A model generated the notes under the pieces. That model was not told the DNA's origin. It was given only the letters and a program-made list of their open reading frames with translations, and did no database searches. Positions 31,240-43,010 of a DNA stretch of 64,000 nucleotides are shown in pieces (position 1 is the stretch's first letter; the number at the start of each line of letters is the position of its first letter). This DNA is from Cylindrodendrum hubeiense (taxonomy: Eukaryota > Ascomycota > Sordariomycetes > Hypocreales > Nectriaceae): NCBI GenBank assembly GCA_014621425.1, contig JAANBB010000005.1, positions 124,001 through 188,000 of the forward strand, written 5' to 3'. A program made the translations under genes and the position numbers.

Positions 31240-32202
31240 TTAATTGGCCTTGATCAAGTACTGGCGCATGCCGGAGTTTTCCGCCTTGCTGAGAGTCTGG
31301 ATGTCTAGGCCCACGGTCTTGGTGATCTCGCTGATGTTAGCCTCGTCGCGTTTCCAAGAAGGGAACATCTTGTAAGTTGTGCCGGTCTTGACGAGCAAGT
31401 TGTCGAAGCGGGTGCAGATCATGTCCTGCCGAGACACAACCTCGAAGTAATGCATGCCCTCAACCATCATGCTCTTGTACGACCACGCCTTCTTGGCATC
31501 TGCCTTGATTCCAGCATGGTGCTGAATCCCTTCCAGGTATCGAGTGAAGAAAGCATCATACTCCTTGGTGTTGTACGAGGCATGAGACTTGGCGCTCTCG
31601 GTGCGAGCGGGACCATCCTGGCCGACGATGAGTCTGTCGTGAGGGGAAAAGTGGTGGAGAAACTCCTGGCATCGCTCCTTGCACATCTGATCGGGAGCGT
31701 TGAAGAAGATTGAGCCAAGGGACAGGAACAGGCGGGCCGAGGGAATTTGGTCGAAGTAGGCGTCTCCGTGCTTGAAGCTGCCCCAGACTCCAACACATCG
31801 AACTGTTGGGAAATGAGTCTTCGCACGGTTGACCTGGTCAATGAGAGCAGGGTGAGAGATGTCGAGGGCGACATAAGTGCAGGTCTTTCCTTGCTTCAAG
31901 AACTCGCGGACATACGGCTCGAATTTCATGGAGTTGGCTGCGCCAAGGTCGATGATCTTTGTGCCAGAGGGCAGCTGTGAGACAACTTCCTGGGCGGTGG
32001 CTTCGATGATGGCCATTTCGTCTGAGGTCTGGTAAGAACGGTCAGCAATATCCACCCACTTATCCATGCCCGAAGTGTAGGCAACTTCCTTGGGGAAGTC
32101 GGCCTTGTTGGCGAAGGCCATGGGCAACTGGTCCTCGAAAGTGAGGCTCATTTGGCTTCCGCCAATGTCGATGATATCACGATCGTTCGGATTCCACTCC
32201 AT
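31240..32202 (-). CDS. EgtD/EasF-type SAM-dependent N-methyltransferase
   Basis: Protein of 320 aa from ATG 32202 (an in-frame ATG at 32274 would add 24 residues of unlikely composition). It belongs to the histidine-specific methyltransferase family (EgtD domain, Methyltransf_33), which includes the ergot 4-dimethylallyltryptophan N-methyltransferase EasF. SAM-binding motif I is IIDLGAANSMKFEP; then TYVALDISHPAL, a VGVWGSFKHGDAYF block, ARLFLSLGSIFFN and DRLIVGQDG. C-terminal LLVKTGTTYKMFPSWK follows. No dimethylallyltryptophan synthase or other ergot gene is visible in the window, so the substrate (an amino acid or small alkaloid precursor) is open. A TATA-like TATAAATA at 32321-32328 (minus) lies about 120 bp upstream of the ATG. 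Confidence 0.82.
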   Translation of the reverse strand: MEWNPNDRDIIDIGGSQMSLTFEDQLPMAFANKADFPKEVAYTSGMDKWVDIADRSYQTSDEMAIIEATAQEVVSQLPSGTKIIDLGAANSMKFEPYVREFLKQGKTCTYVALDISHPALIDQVNRAKTHFPTVRCVGVWGSFKHGDAYFDQIPSARLFLSLGSIFFNAPDQMCKERCQEFLHHFSPHDRLIVGQDGPARTESAKSHASYNTKEYDAFFTRYLEGIQHHAGIKADAKKAWSYKSMMVEGMHYFEVVSRQDMICTRFDNLLVKTGTTYKMFPSWKRDEANISEITKTVGLDIQTLSKAENSGMRQYLIKAN

Positions 32203-34045
32203 GATGAAGATGGTTGTCGATGTCGATAGTTGTGTGCAGGGCTGCGTAGGTTGTGTGAGTGCTGTGAGTTGCAAGTTGTGATGAAAAGAAGAGGCTTGGG
32301 ATTTGGGGGGATAATGGCAGTATTTATAGGCTGGACTTTCAGTAACTGGGTAAAGGAAGTGTTCAAGATACTACTTGCAAGATATTTGAACTGTTGAACA
32401 AAGGTTGATGTTCTATTATGACATTTTGGATCATCTGTGGAACAAAGAGGATTTGACAGTTTTAGTCCCACACTAGTTTCAAGTAACTTCAGTTAATGAG
32501 CCTGAGATGTTTCAAGAATTGACACATCTACCTGTAATGGTGAATGTGCTGAAAAGGTGAATGCACTGAATAAGTGAATACGCTGGGAAAGAGAGTAGTC
32601 TTGGCAACTCAATACTTACCAGGCTTCCCTACTAGCCCTACAATTACACTTTTATGAGCCATTGGGACGACATTCCATACTGTACATGTAAAACAGGAAT
32701 GGAATCCTTTTGGAATCTCACAACACACCAAAGGCGCCGAGAGAAAGCCAGTCTTACCTCACTGTCTACACAATCCTTCAGGAGGAAACCATGCTGTTAA
32801 GGGTGAATATTAGCCACCTGGAAAGACATGTGGAAGAAAGCATTTTTTAGTTGGTGTTACAACAACAAAGAAGTTAACACTGGGAGATAGCCCTTTGACG
32901 CTACTGAAGCATTTTACCCACTGCGGTCATGCGAATGAATGTTGCCATATTACTGATCTGTAGGTAGATATCAAAAAGATGATGGGACTTACAATTCAAG
33001 TAGATATCATGATTATAATAGTTAAGTGGAAATATCTAATTAGAGAGCGAGTTGATTGAATACAGCCACCCCTCAAAACCATACGCACCAGCCTGCGAGG
33101 ACGACGGTGGCATTTCCAGGTTACTCTGCGTTCTCACTTTCTAGCCCTAGCGTGCCATATTGAAAGTAGAAAATGATGGCCTATGTGCTATAATCGGCAT
33201 GAGCATCAAACTTGTCCCAGCTCTCCGAGTTTGTGGTAGCGTTGCAGTCGCACAGTCGGTAATTGGTTGTGTAGTTTCTACGCGCTCGTTAAGGATGTGC
33301 GCCGGGAGACAGTGACGTCGTAGACAAGATCGAAATGGTATATGTATCGCTGAATATATCCAAGAAGACGAAAATCTCATCTAATTTCATTGAACTTAAC
33401 TGCAACAAGAGCACTGTGGAGAATGTCCAGGATCCGAACATTGCGCGTCGGCGACAGGTCAGTGGTGGACTTCTGGTCAGTAGAATAATTCTGAATGTGT
33501 TTTCCCCCTACTTCGCATGCTTGAGCTATATCGCATTTAAAGAGTGTTCAATATCTTGATGAATGCGCAGATAGTCAGGACCACGACCGATGACATGAAA
33601 TATCATTCTGATCTCTGAATCGAGGAGAACACAGTCGTGGCACTTGTGATGATCGATGCGTTTGCTGTAAATTAAATGCATAGTTATTGTGAAGCACAGC
33701 AATGGCTCGTAAAAAGCGCAGTAGCTCTGCCTGCTTCTTTAATAAGTGGTAAACGTGCCGTGGAACCACCCAGTCTACAACCTCACCGCCTACAGCCTGA
33801 GCAATGAAGCCACAAAATGGGGACCGTAATTTAGGCAGCAAGGCGGTGCGGGGCTCCGTTGTTAGGGGTCTCGCGGGCTACTTAAGGTCTGGCCTGACCT
33901 CGTCAACATCTTGATGAACAAGCAGCATTACTGCCAACGGCTTCATGACTCTGCGGCTCACTTATCCACTCGAGACCCCTTCAGGATTTCTCAGTTGTTA
34001 ACCATCACCTGTCAACGCCATTCTACACTCTTGCTCCGCCGCGCC
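32203..34045. other. Intergenic between divergent genes
   Basis: 1.8 kb between the methyltransferase (minus) and the kinase-like gene (plus). It includes the TATA-like site for the methyltransferase; otherwise AT-rich with no recognised gene. Confidence 0.45.
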
Positions 34046-34982
34046 ATGCCTCACACAATCAACCCTTACGAAACCGATCCGGCCAAAATCCCGGAGTCCG
34101 ATCTCTACGCCGATGTCCCACAGTTTGGTCGTTACCTTCCACGACCAGATGACTTTGTGCCTGATCCCCAGCACATCAATTCAACCACTCCGGAATCCAT
34201 AGACTATTGGCTCTCTGTGCTATCTCGCTGCATGGCTGAGTTCCGCATCTATGAGAACGAGCCTGGTCGTCGCGATGTCTTTGCATTTGGGAGCGTCATC
34301 GTCAAGTCGGCTCATCTGAAAGAGGAGCCTCTGCATGACTATACTCTCGTTGATGAGAACGAGGCCGTTGTCCTGTCGCTAGCAAAACAGGCCCTGGGCG
34401 ACATTCGGGTGCCTCGCATTTACTTTTCGGGAAAAGTAAGCTTCCCCCAAACCCCAATCTATCTTATCACTTATTTACTTCCCCATTCAGCTCAACGGCC
34501 GCAACGTCCTTGTGCAGGAAAGAATACCGGGTATCGCTATGGATGTGGCCTGGCATTATCTCGGTGCAGACGAGAAGGCTTCCTTCAAGGACCAAACCCG
34601 CGAAGTTATCCGCAAGCTGTACACTGTCACGCCTCCAGATACGGTCAAAGGGCCGGCCTATGTTATTCCCGATCCTGACCCTGTTGCCCATCGAGGTCTT
34701 ATGAATGAGGAGTGGGAGATGATATTGTCCAAGCACGCAAACGATCAAGACCCAAGGTTCACCCACAATGACATTACACGTGACAACATCATTGTAAACG
34801 ATGGCAAGATCGTCGCTGTAATTGACTGGGAAATGGCAGGATTCTTCAGCTGGGACACTGCGCGGGAAGTACATCTAGAATTTCGTTGTCTGAAACGAGA
34901 GTCATACGCCAATGCCAACGTGCCTGAGGAGATACTTGATGATATATTGGCTTGGAATGATTTGTACTCGAATACCCCATAA
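34046..34982 (+). CDS. Aminoglycoside phosphotransferase (APH)-like kinase family protein
   Basis: Protein-kinase-fold small-molecule kinase family, 293 aa, two exons: 34046-34435 and 34491-34982; intron 34436-34490 (GTAAGC donor, TTCAG acceptor, phase 0). The N-lobe has a GSVIVKSAH strand with the ATP-binding Lys. A hinge-like segment VLVQERIPGIAM starts exon 2. The catalytic loop is THNDITRDNIIV (Brenner-type H-x-D-x4-N) and the metal site is VIDWEMAGF, followed by a W-D-T-A-R-E segment. Such genes are numerous in filamentous fungi; substrates are mostly unknown, and resistance to an antibiotic should not be assumed. ATG 34046 was preferred over one 45 codons upstream since it has a better context and the extra residues look random. 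Confidence 0.85.
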
Positions 34983-35540
34983 TGTACGTTATTCAATGGA
35001 TACGTACTATGGCACATCGTTTTTACCCTTACCGCCTACTGAAATCAGGATACATGATATCCACAGAGATATTCAGTGTACAGTCGGAAGGAAAGAATGA
35101 CATTGTGCAGCTACACGAAGAAACTGATAGGCTGGCTGGTCGGTCACTGGTCCAAACCACTATCGCCAGAATGGATCGGGAGTCATGGTCTGAGTGAAAC
35201 AAGACTTTGGCAGGTGTCTCATCGTCGATACCACATGAAGTATAGGTGCTTAATTCAGATTCTAGCATAGTCCCACGCACGGAAAGAGAGCATGAGGAGT
35301 GGTTTATCAACGTCGTATATTCCAGATCTTGGACCATAAAAGCCCAGCAAATAAATACAATACAACATCGAGCCTGACATTCAATAAAATCCCCCGTGCC
35401 ATCATTATTAGGGGCTAGTCTTTCTGATCCTTCTTTTCCTTTCTCGGAAAGAAAATTCATTGGTTATGTAACGAGTCTTAAACTGGAAGACGAAGAGAAG
35501 TGAAAGCGAATTCAAAACCATCAGCCACACGGCCATTGCG
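34983..35540. other. Intergenic, convergent gene ends
   Basis: 560 bp between the ends of the kinase-like gene and the laccase. No feature recognised. Confidence 0.45.
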
Positions 35541-37534
35541 CTAAAGACCACTGTCAATCTGAGCAGGAATGTTCGTCAACGTCCAATTGCCCCACTCGCG
35601 GCAGGTCTCAGCGACGACGTTGGGGATGTTGAACGCCTCAACCTTGCCCGGGTTCGTGAGGAACTGGATTAAGAGGCCGGCGGAGACGTGCCAAGCGATG
35701 TGGCAATGGAAGGGCCACATGCCTAAGAAACAAACTTGTTAGCGGGACAGGGCCCGGGAGAGTGAGTATCAGGGATTAGTAGCGTACCTGGGTTTCCGGC
35801 GGCGTCGAACTGGACCACCACATGGCCGTTGGACCGGACCTGGATGACGTCTCGTCGCTGGGGGTTATTTTGGTTGATGATGGTGCCGTCCCACTCTCCT
35901 TCACCCTCGCTGAGGATATACATGTTGAAGCCGTGAAGGTGCATAGGATGCCTGTGTAGCAGATGAATTAACATGGTGTTTTTCAGAGGGATGATCAACG
36001 TACGCAATGGGAGTGTTGTTGATGACATTAAGTCTGACACTCGTGGCGTTGCCAGTATTCCTCACATTCCACTTCTCTTCGAAGTCATCTTCTCCAAGCT
36101 TGGCAAGCAGCAAAGTAGGGCTGTTGTAGTTGGCGCGGAAGTCAATACCGTCCAACGAGAACAGGGTGATGCCACTCCCGTTGACGAACAGATTGACCTC
36201 GAGGTCATAGGTTAAGTCAGCTGCAGGCAGTGGAAGCTTCATCAACGGGACGGTTTTCGTCAGATCATCGTTGGCACAAGTGTTAGGATCAGGAACATTC
36301 CAGGCGGTTGAAGTTGGCTCCTGAGTCTGGTCGGTATCGTCATAATAAACAGCGGCTAAGGCGTTGGGGTTCCTGGCCAGACTGCAGGGGACGGAGATGT
36401 TAGCACGCATCCAGTAGGCGTCGAGCTGACCGTTGGCTTTAACTAGGACATCGGTGCGCTGCCCGATGCCTAGGGTGACGACCTGGGTATCGTAAGGCTT
36501 AACCTGGACAAAGTCATTGGCGATGACCGTCAGGTTATGGCCATCAATCGAAAACCGCTGCAGGGCTTCGGCGCCTGTGTTAATAAGACGCAGACGATGG
36601 GTTTTTCCACGTGTAAACTTGAACTTAGAAAGACCGGCCTGGCTGTTGCAAGGGGTTGTGTCATCTGCGGGAAGCGTAGAGCAGTCGAAGTTGTTCTTTC
36701 CGTTGATAAGGTTGTTGTTCGAGAACACAACACCGCCGTTGGGGCTCATGACAGTCTCGACGAGGTCAAAATACTCATCGTGATACCAATCACCAATCAT
36801 AATCGGACCGACATCAACATCATAGTCTCGCTTTTCACGAGGGCCATGAATGACCATAGGACCGACAAGTCCAGCAGCATATTGAGCAGAATAGTGAGAG
36901 TGATACCAGGTAGTGCCATACAGCTCAGCGAGGAACTGATACGTAAAGGTTTTACCGGGGGCGATGGGACATTGTGTGATGCCAGGGACACCATCCTCCC
37001 AGGGCGTACCCGTCTGGAGGAATCCATGCCAGTGCAGGGCCACACCCTCATCTTCGATATCGTTGTGTACTGTAACTTGTATGGTATCACCCCAGTTGGC
37101 CTCGATAGTAGGCCCGGGAAAGGCGCCGTTTACAAGGATGGCTGACAGCTCATAGCCATCAGGGGCGATGGTACCCCGGCTGATAGTAAAGTCATACTTC
37201 CTGATGACACCTGTGTTGGGGTGGGTTTTGTAGTAGTTGGTGAATGCAGTCAACGTGCTCCAAGGATACCCATTTGGAGTGGGGTTATTGGTCATAAAGT
37301 ATGGGAGCGTCGGTGCACTCAACGTTCCCAGAATAGATTCGCTATAAAGAGAGGCTTAATACTTGGCCGTCGTGTAAGAAAGCAAACAATAGAGAAGCGA
37401 GGAACATACCCATTGGTGTCGGACTGGCTCAAATCTCCTACAATAGAAGTTTCAGAGTAGTTATCCGAGTTGACAGTAGCTCGAGATTCCAGTTGGGTGA
37501 GGGATCTCCCATGAATACTGGCGGCGTTACCCAT
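35541..37534 (-). CDS. Laccase (asco-laccase, multicopper oxidase)
   Basis: Oxidises phenols with four-electron reduction of O2. Four exons on the minus strand: 37410-37534, 36004-37341, 35788-35951 and 35541-35722. Introns 37342-37409, 35952-36003 and 35723-35787 all join in phase; product about 602 aa. Copper motifs in order are HWHGFLQTG, WYHSHYSAQYAAGL, HPMHLHGFN and HCHIAWHVSAGL; the axial T1 position is Leu. The protein ends in DSGL, the C-terminal plug of asco-laccases that enters the trinuclear channel. Oddly, the first ATG after the TATA box gives an N-terminus MGNAASIHGRSLTQ with no signal peptide but a good N-myristoylation pattern. A separate upstream signal exon is unlikely given the TATA box 103 bp upstream, but not excluded. 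Confidence 0.92.
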
Positions 37535-37636
37535 TTTCAAACGAGTGACGGAGTGGAACGATCGACGAGTCACAAAGAATGCGGGTTGAGGCTGTTGGAA
37601 TGCAAACCTCTCATCGTCATGACGGGATCCTACAGT

Positions 37637-37645
37637 CTTTATATA
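37637..37645 (-). promoter_or_regulatory. TATA box of the laccase gene
   Basis: TATATAAAG on the minus strand, 103 bp upstream of the laccase ATG at 37534. Its position limits how far upstream a missing signal-peptide exon could lie. A short upstream ATG reading frame (ATG at 37620, ending in TGA before the main ATG) follows it closely. Confidence 0.55.
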
Positions 37646-39050
37646 GTGTGTGCTCGTTCACAAGGAACAGTAAGGTGAGCCAAAGAGACTGGCGCTCCAA
37701 GACCCAGGCATAGCACCTTGCCGGATATCCGTGCGCAATTCCTACAAGCATCCCACAGCTCATAACGGGCAAAAGTGTGACAGTAGGTGGCTGTAAGCTC
37801 GGCTGAGCTCGATGAGGCTGTCTGTTACATGCGCCAATCACACAGGTGGATGGGGCATCAAGCATAGCTAGGATAGAGCTGAAAAAGGAGGATGACTGTC
37901 AGCACACCAAATGCGAAAAGACCTACTCGTGAAAACATAATGCCGCCTATCAGGCGGCTTGATTCTATCTCATTTACCAATATTGTGTTGGACGAGGTTG
38001 TAAAGGTGGCTTCAGCTTTAGACGCGGGCTTAACTAGTAAGAAGATCGACAATCAGGGACAGGGGATTGAGAAGAATCGGCTCAGAATAGCCACAAAATG
38101 CAGAAAGCCTGTCACAGAGAACGGGCGTGATGTCACATTCCTCGGATAACCAACGTCAAGGTCACATTCTTCGGATCTCCAGGGAAGACCCATGGACATG
38201 GAGAGTCCGTGTTAATATTAACTCTCATCTTGTGACTTGACTCGTGGAGGTGGGAACTATCGGATGGCTTGATCTGTTCCTGTCGCTAAGTGAGTTTAAG
38301 GAACACGGTGGACCCAATAGGAGGTCTTACTTAGTCACGCGAACGGGGGCATGATCCGAGATGAGTGAGATCCGCACTCAGCCGCCCAGGGGCTTTTGGT
38401 CCTGCAGACATAGGCTGGCGCCAAGTCATCACGCATCTTCGGGGTTGCATGGGTACACACTACACATGTAGCTCCAGAGCGTGGGCTATGTATGATTCAG
38501 GTATGAGGCAATTGGACATGTGGCCCACACCAGGCCGCCGTAGCTGACCCTATGACCCTGTTTGAAACCGGCCAGTACCGCAACTGGCCATCGATCTGTA
38601 GTTCGGAGCTGGGGCGTCAACTGTGATTGGCGTAGGTGGAGGAAAAGTAAGGCCTAGAGACTCAGGTATGGTATCACAAAGGCGGAGAGGCCCGTATCAA
38701 TGATCACGAGAGCCTCCCGTAAGCGTCTCGTAGCATTCAGCCTCCAATTCCACCTGCAGAGGCCTATGGTCCAGATGCCTATGGAACCGGTGTGTACCAT
38801 CTTGGGCATGTTGGCTGGAGGAAATCAATTGCCGTTGGATCCGAAACGATTCCAGCGTGGTATGTGCGACCGCACTATAAAGGCTGTGGGAGCCTGTGGG
38901 ATGTAATCGATGCATGCTGGCGCATGGCAAGTGTCAGCAAGTCAGCCCCAGGAACAAGGCAGAGCACAGAAGGCATAACGATGATGGCGTGGCGCAAGGC
39001 TTGCTGCTACTCGCTCCCTCACTGTCAGCGGAGCGATAAAGAACCAACCG

Positions 39051-39077
39051 CAGCCACCAGCAGCCACCAGCAGCCAA
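39051..39077. repeat. CAGCCACCAG short tandem repeat
   Basis: About 2.7 copies of a 10-bp unit, ending in CAGCCAAC. It is not inside a gene I can support. Confidence 0.5.
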
Positions 39078-40175
39078 CATGACACTTCTGCCTGCCAGGG
39101 AACAAAACGAGATTACCAAGCTATTAGGCGACTCAACCGATCGTGCATAGTGTTGGGAACATCGCGTCGGAATCCTGGTAATCTTCTGCGAGCTGGGACC
39201 AATCGCGGCAAAGGAACAAATGAGCCATTTGTCTCACAGGTGAATTGCAGGCGATAGTGTCGGCAGTCAGGATCCGATACATTATATTCTTAGTATACAG
39301 GGCTACGACGGAAACCCGATCGGACCAATGGCTCGTCTATCAACGATCCCGCCCCCAGCTCTCCAGCATCATTAACACGTGTAGACCTCGTATCAGCCCG
39401 CTATGGATGCGAGTTTGCGGGGGTCGCAGTGGCATCAGCCTGCATGCCGTTCAACCCACAGATCCAACGCCACAACTGGGATTGTGGTTGTTGGTCGCAA
39501 GTGTGGCCGCGTCCTAATGTATCTCTCTGCCCACTTGTTGCCTGCTTGCTGCCAGCCTACTGTTTGCACATTCCACCTGTGAGGTCCGTCAAATCTCGGC
39601 AGCGGGCGCTATGTCAATGGAGGAGGTAGAGCGATAATCTGATAATATTTTGCGGCAAACTCGTGAAAGACATCAGGTGAGGACGGCATTCCCGTGGCAG
39701 TGTCGAAGCAGTCTTCGCCAACGTGTTATCCTCAAAGCTCATACAAGATGACATGGGGCTAGATCTAATTTTAAAAAGATGACAAGTAGGAAACGGAAAA
39801 GAATTACAAGTTCTTTTTCAATCGGGTGTTGACCGAGCAAAACTTGACCGACAAGGTTCATGACTAGCCCTCATTTCCAAATACGAAAATCGTACATCAG
39901 TCAGCTCTCAATTGTGGCTGGGATTGAGATACTAACCAAGGAGATAAAATGCTGCAAGCGATAAGGAAGATCAAAGGGTCTGAGTGACAGAAATTTTAAC
40001 GGCATCGTAGTTCTACATTCCATTGAGACTAAGACAAGTGGATATTTAAGTATCAGATACCCTTCATCCATATACTATTTAATACTAAAGTTCCAGGATC
40101 CTCTCGGCCCCCTGTGATCTCCAGAGAGTGTTTCAGACTTGCTGGATCTCTGTCACTTGCTTCCAATGGACCCAT

Positions 40176-40707
40176 TTAGCTGCACGTAGGGGTATTGTTT
40201 GGCTTTGAGACAGCATTGCTGGGGTTGGTTCGAGAGCAGCCATTTGCCAAGCCTAAGAGCGTATCATCAACCGCTGCGCTGTAAGCCGCACCGCAGTTTG
40301 CGTCACTACTCTCATTAGTCGAGGTCTATTACAGACTGGTGGAACATACCTGGCCCCTCCACTGGCGTTGTTGAAGTAGGAGCAGATATCATGCGAGAAG
40401 CAGTCTTGTGTATAGACATTGCCGACTGCCGTTCCACTGCACCCAGCGCCGCAGCGTCCGTTACAAGAGTATCTAACTCAGTCAGCGGCCACTTTTGGAA
40501 TGTTTCAGAGACTACATACTCTCCACCGGCACTGTTGGTGCCATAGTTACTTCCGACAACGCCGACAAAGGTGCATGACTTGCCGGCGCTGTTGGTCCAT
40601 TTTGCCGTGGCTGAGGCGCCAATGCTTAGGCAAGTGATGGCTCGCTTTGAGAGGGTCGGCGATGCGACCGCGACGCACGCAAAAAATAAGGCCAGAGTGG
40701 GACGCAT
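40176..40707 (-). CDS. Small secreted protein with PLA2-like DC-x2-HD-x-C motif
   Basis: Secreted protein of about 146 aa, three exons: 40520-40707, 40350-40472 and 40176-40305. Introns are 40473-40519 (GTATGT donor, GTTAG acceptor) and 40306-40349; both are phase 2. The second acceptor is tandem (GAGAGTAG), so an extra Ser may be added. A signal peptide (MRPTLALFFACVAVASPTLS) is followed by Lys-Arg, a Kex2-like site. The mature part has CNGRCGAGCSG and then QDCFSHDICSYF, where H-D within a C-x3-H-D-x-C frame recalls the catalytic His and calcium loop of secreted phospholipase A2; a CGAAYSAAVDD segment supplies a further Asp. Phospholipase activity is a hypothesis. About nine Cys suggest a disulfide-stabilised extracellular or effector-like protein. 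Confidence 0.75.
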
Positions 40708-43010
40708 GGTAACGTTTGGTCTTTGTCTTGACAAGAAAAATGGTATAGTTTGTATTGTTTTTAATACGATATTATTCAAAGCCAAGCAGATACAATAGGG
40801 CAGGATATTTGTATATCTATAGTGATGCGGGCCTTGCAAGGTAGATTTCGTCATCGGGCCAGCAGCCGGAAGTGGAAAGCGGCGGAGAAATTTTCGGAAA
40901 CCTCACGGGCAGTGGTATGGGAAATGAACATGACATATGAAAAGTCTAGCTCCTCATTAGACCCAGGACAGCGATAATCATCACTCATAATCGTACCGGG
41001 GTTAGTTATGAAGCCACATCCTCGTGCCGAGGGTAAGTATGAGAACCTTGACTATTGAATCCTAGCGAGACTAGATCCTTACTTAGCATCCAAATTGCGC
41101 CTTGTCATTGACAGCAGCATCGAAGCGGTAGAACTCACAGGTGCATCGATGCCCACTCCCATAATACTATCTTGCCCACTTGGTGATATGGGTATTGTAT
41201 ATTCGAACAAGTTGAAGCTACTTGCAGCTAAGAGCGAGTTAAGATGCGGCTACTGCAATATTTGTTTTCTCGCTTGCTCAAAGATGCAATAGGGACAGCA
41301 TAGATGGAGTAGGGCATCAAATCAAATCGGAATAATCGGGGGCTAGGTTATTCGTCTCATAAAAAGGGTGTAGTGCCCGCGGCATGAAATGAAGCTGATA
41401 GCTGCGTCATCCAGCCGGGGATGTAAACTCAAAGGCATGCGGCACAGACATGGCACGGGTAATACCCCCTGTCTTCTCGGAATAAAGTTACCGAGAACGG
41501 CAGAGGCCCAAACCGGTTAGCTGCCCACATTGAAGCTCAAAGTGCCCGGTTCATGCGGGGATTTCCAACTCTGGTCATACAGGTCAGAGGGGTGTGCAAG
41601 TTAACTGTTTCGGCTTTCGCACTTCATTGAGACGTAGTCATTTGAATCGCTTTTCCAGCCTAGTCCAAAATTGCATAGGAGGTCCGTTACACGATGTAGC
41701 TCTGGTTGCAACATTCAGAGGGCAAAAGGCGACACCGAGCTTGTAGCGTGGACGGGAGGCCGGGGCATTGGTTTCGCCCAGCAAGCCGCGGCACGCTCAG
41801 ACAGTGAGTGGGCAAACAGTCGCAGATTTTGACTGGGAATTACTGCTTGTCCAACTTGAGCTTAGTTCCTTTTACACAAGCTCTGACCCAAGTACTCCGA
41901 ATTTCACTGCGGGGTGTGGCCATCCGCCCTGGATAATGTAGAATGGGCTACATCGACGTTCTCGTCCCATTTCTGCTGCTCAACCTTGCATTTTACAGTG
42001 GAGTGTATTAAATAACTAGTGTTACCCTTGCAATTTGTCTGATACTACTGCTTCCTCTCGAACGAAGTCTCCAAAGTAACTAAAAGCAACCACCCAACGA
42101 CAAAGGGCGCGGACGAGATGCATGTCACTCATAACATTCCACGAAGTTGGGAGTATCATCGCAGAGGAAAGGAGACGGGTACATGAAAGAAGTGAACTCA
42201 TTCGAGTACTAAATCAGAAACACACCGCATTTTTAGGCCGGATAGACACTCTCCCCAGAAATGCTGGGTATTGGTCTCAGATGCTATGACAACCTCCCAG
42301 TAGATCAAGCCGAGAAATCGCTGACATATGCCGGGAATGTCCATGAAAGAGGGGTAGACGCAAAAACATAGCTTTAACTTCTGTGGGATTTGTTGTAGCC
42401 AAGTACTGTACTTGATCATGGTCTAAGGGATCAAATGAGTGTGGATCCAGGATCCGACAATAAGATTCTCCAATCATTTTCATAGGTGGGCCAACTTTCA
42501 TCCATTTCGCGATCTTAAATTGTGATGGGGATGGTACCGGGTTTGACACCATCATCAAAAAGAGACCGTGTGTTAGACATGTCTCGGACTCTCGGTCATT
42601 TTATTCCATCTCACTGTATTTATGACATGCTTGATCATTCATCACTCAGGCTGTGTCACTATATCACACCTATGGCGTAATGGTGCACTGTCTTTAAACG
42701 AGATTGAGCCCCAGATGTCACAACAGACAGGCCGCCCTCGGTCAAATTTGGTACCACAGGTTTGGCCTTGTTCACATACTTACCGTCTGATCACCTACAC
42801 ATATTTTTGATTATTTCTTTCTTTTTCTTAAATCGCCGTGAGCTCCGGGTGTCTTAGCATTGGGTGGGGATGGGATCTATTTGTCTAATAGAGGTATTAA
42901 AAGCAGCAGAATTCCGTCTGCAGATGAACTGCCATTACTTTTCTACATCATTCACAATCCTCCAGTTCCAATCACTCGTCTCTGAATTTTGGAAGTAACA
43001 TTTCGCCAAG
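40708..43010. other. Long gene-poor stretch
   Basis: 2.3 kb. A minus-strand frame at 42277-42558 looks protein-like in places (RILDPHSFDPLDHDQVQYLA) but I cannot assign it or connect it by splicing. A TATTAAAAG at about 42893-42901 is the likely TATA element of the next gene. Confidence 0.4.

Larger units (their letters stand above)
37535..40175. other. Long gene-poor stretch
   Basis: 2.6 kb after the laccase promoter. No gene recognised on either strand; open frames here have no domain, signal peptide or splice support. A small repeat of CAGCCACCAG (about 2.7 copies) lies at 39051-39077. Confidence 0.45.

Noticed and set aside
34046..34982. Calling the APH-like gene an antibiotic resistance gene
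   Set aside because: APH-fold proteins are abundant in fungi with unknown substrates; the sequence gives no evidence for drug modification.
38180..39240. Several GC-rich frames considered as a gene
   Set aside because: No frame holds a domain, signal peptide or introns in phase; short repeat inside.
42277..42558. 93-codon minus frame
   Set aside because: Parts look protein-like but there is no recognisable family and no in-phase continuation.
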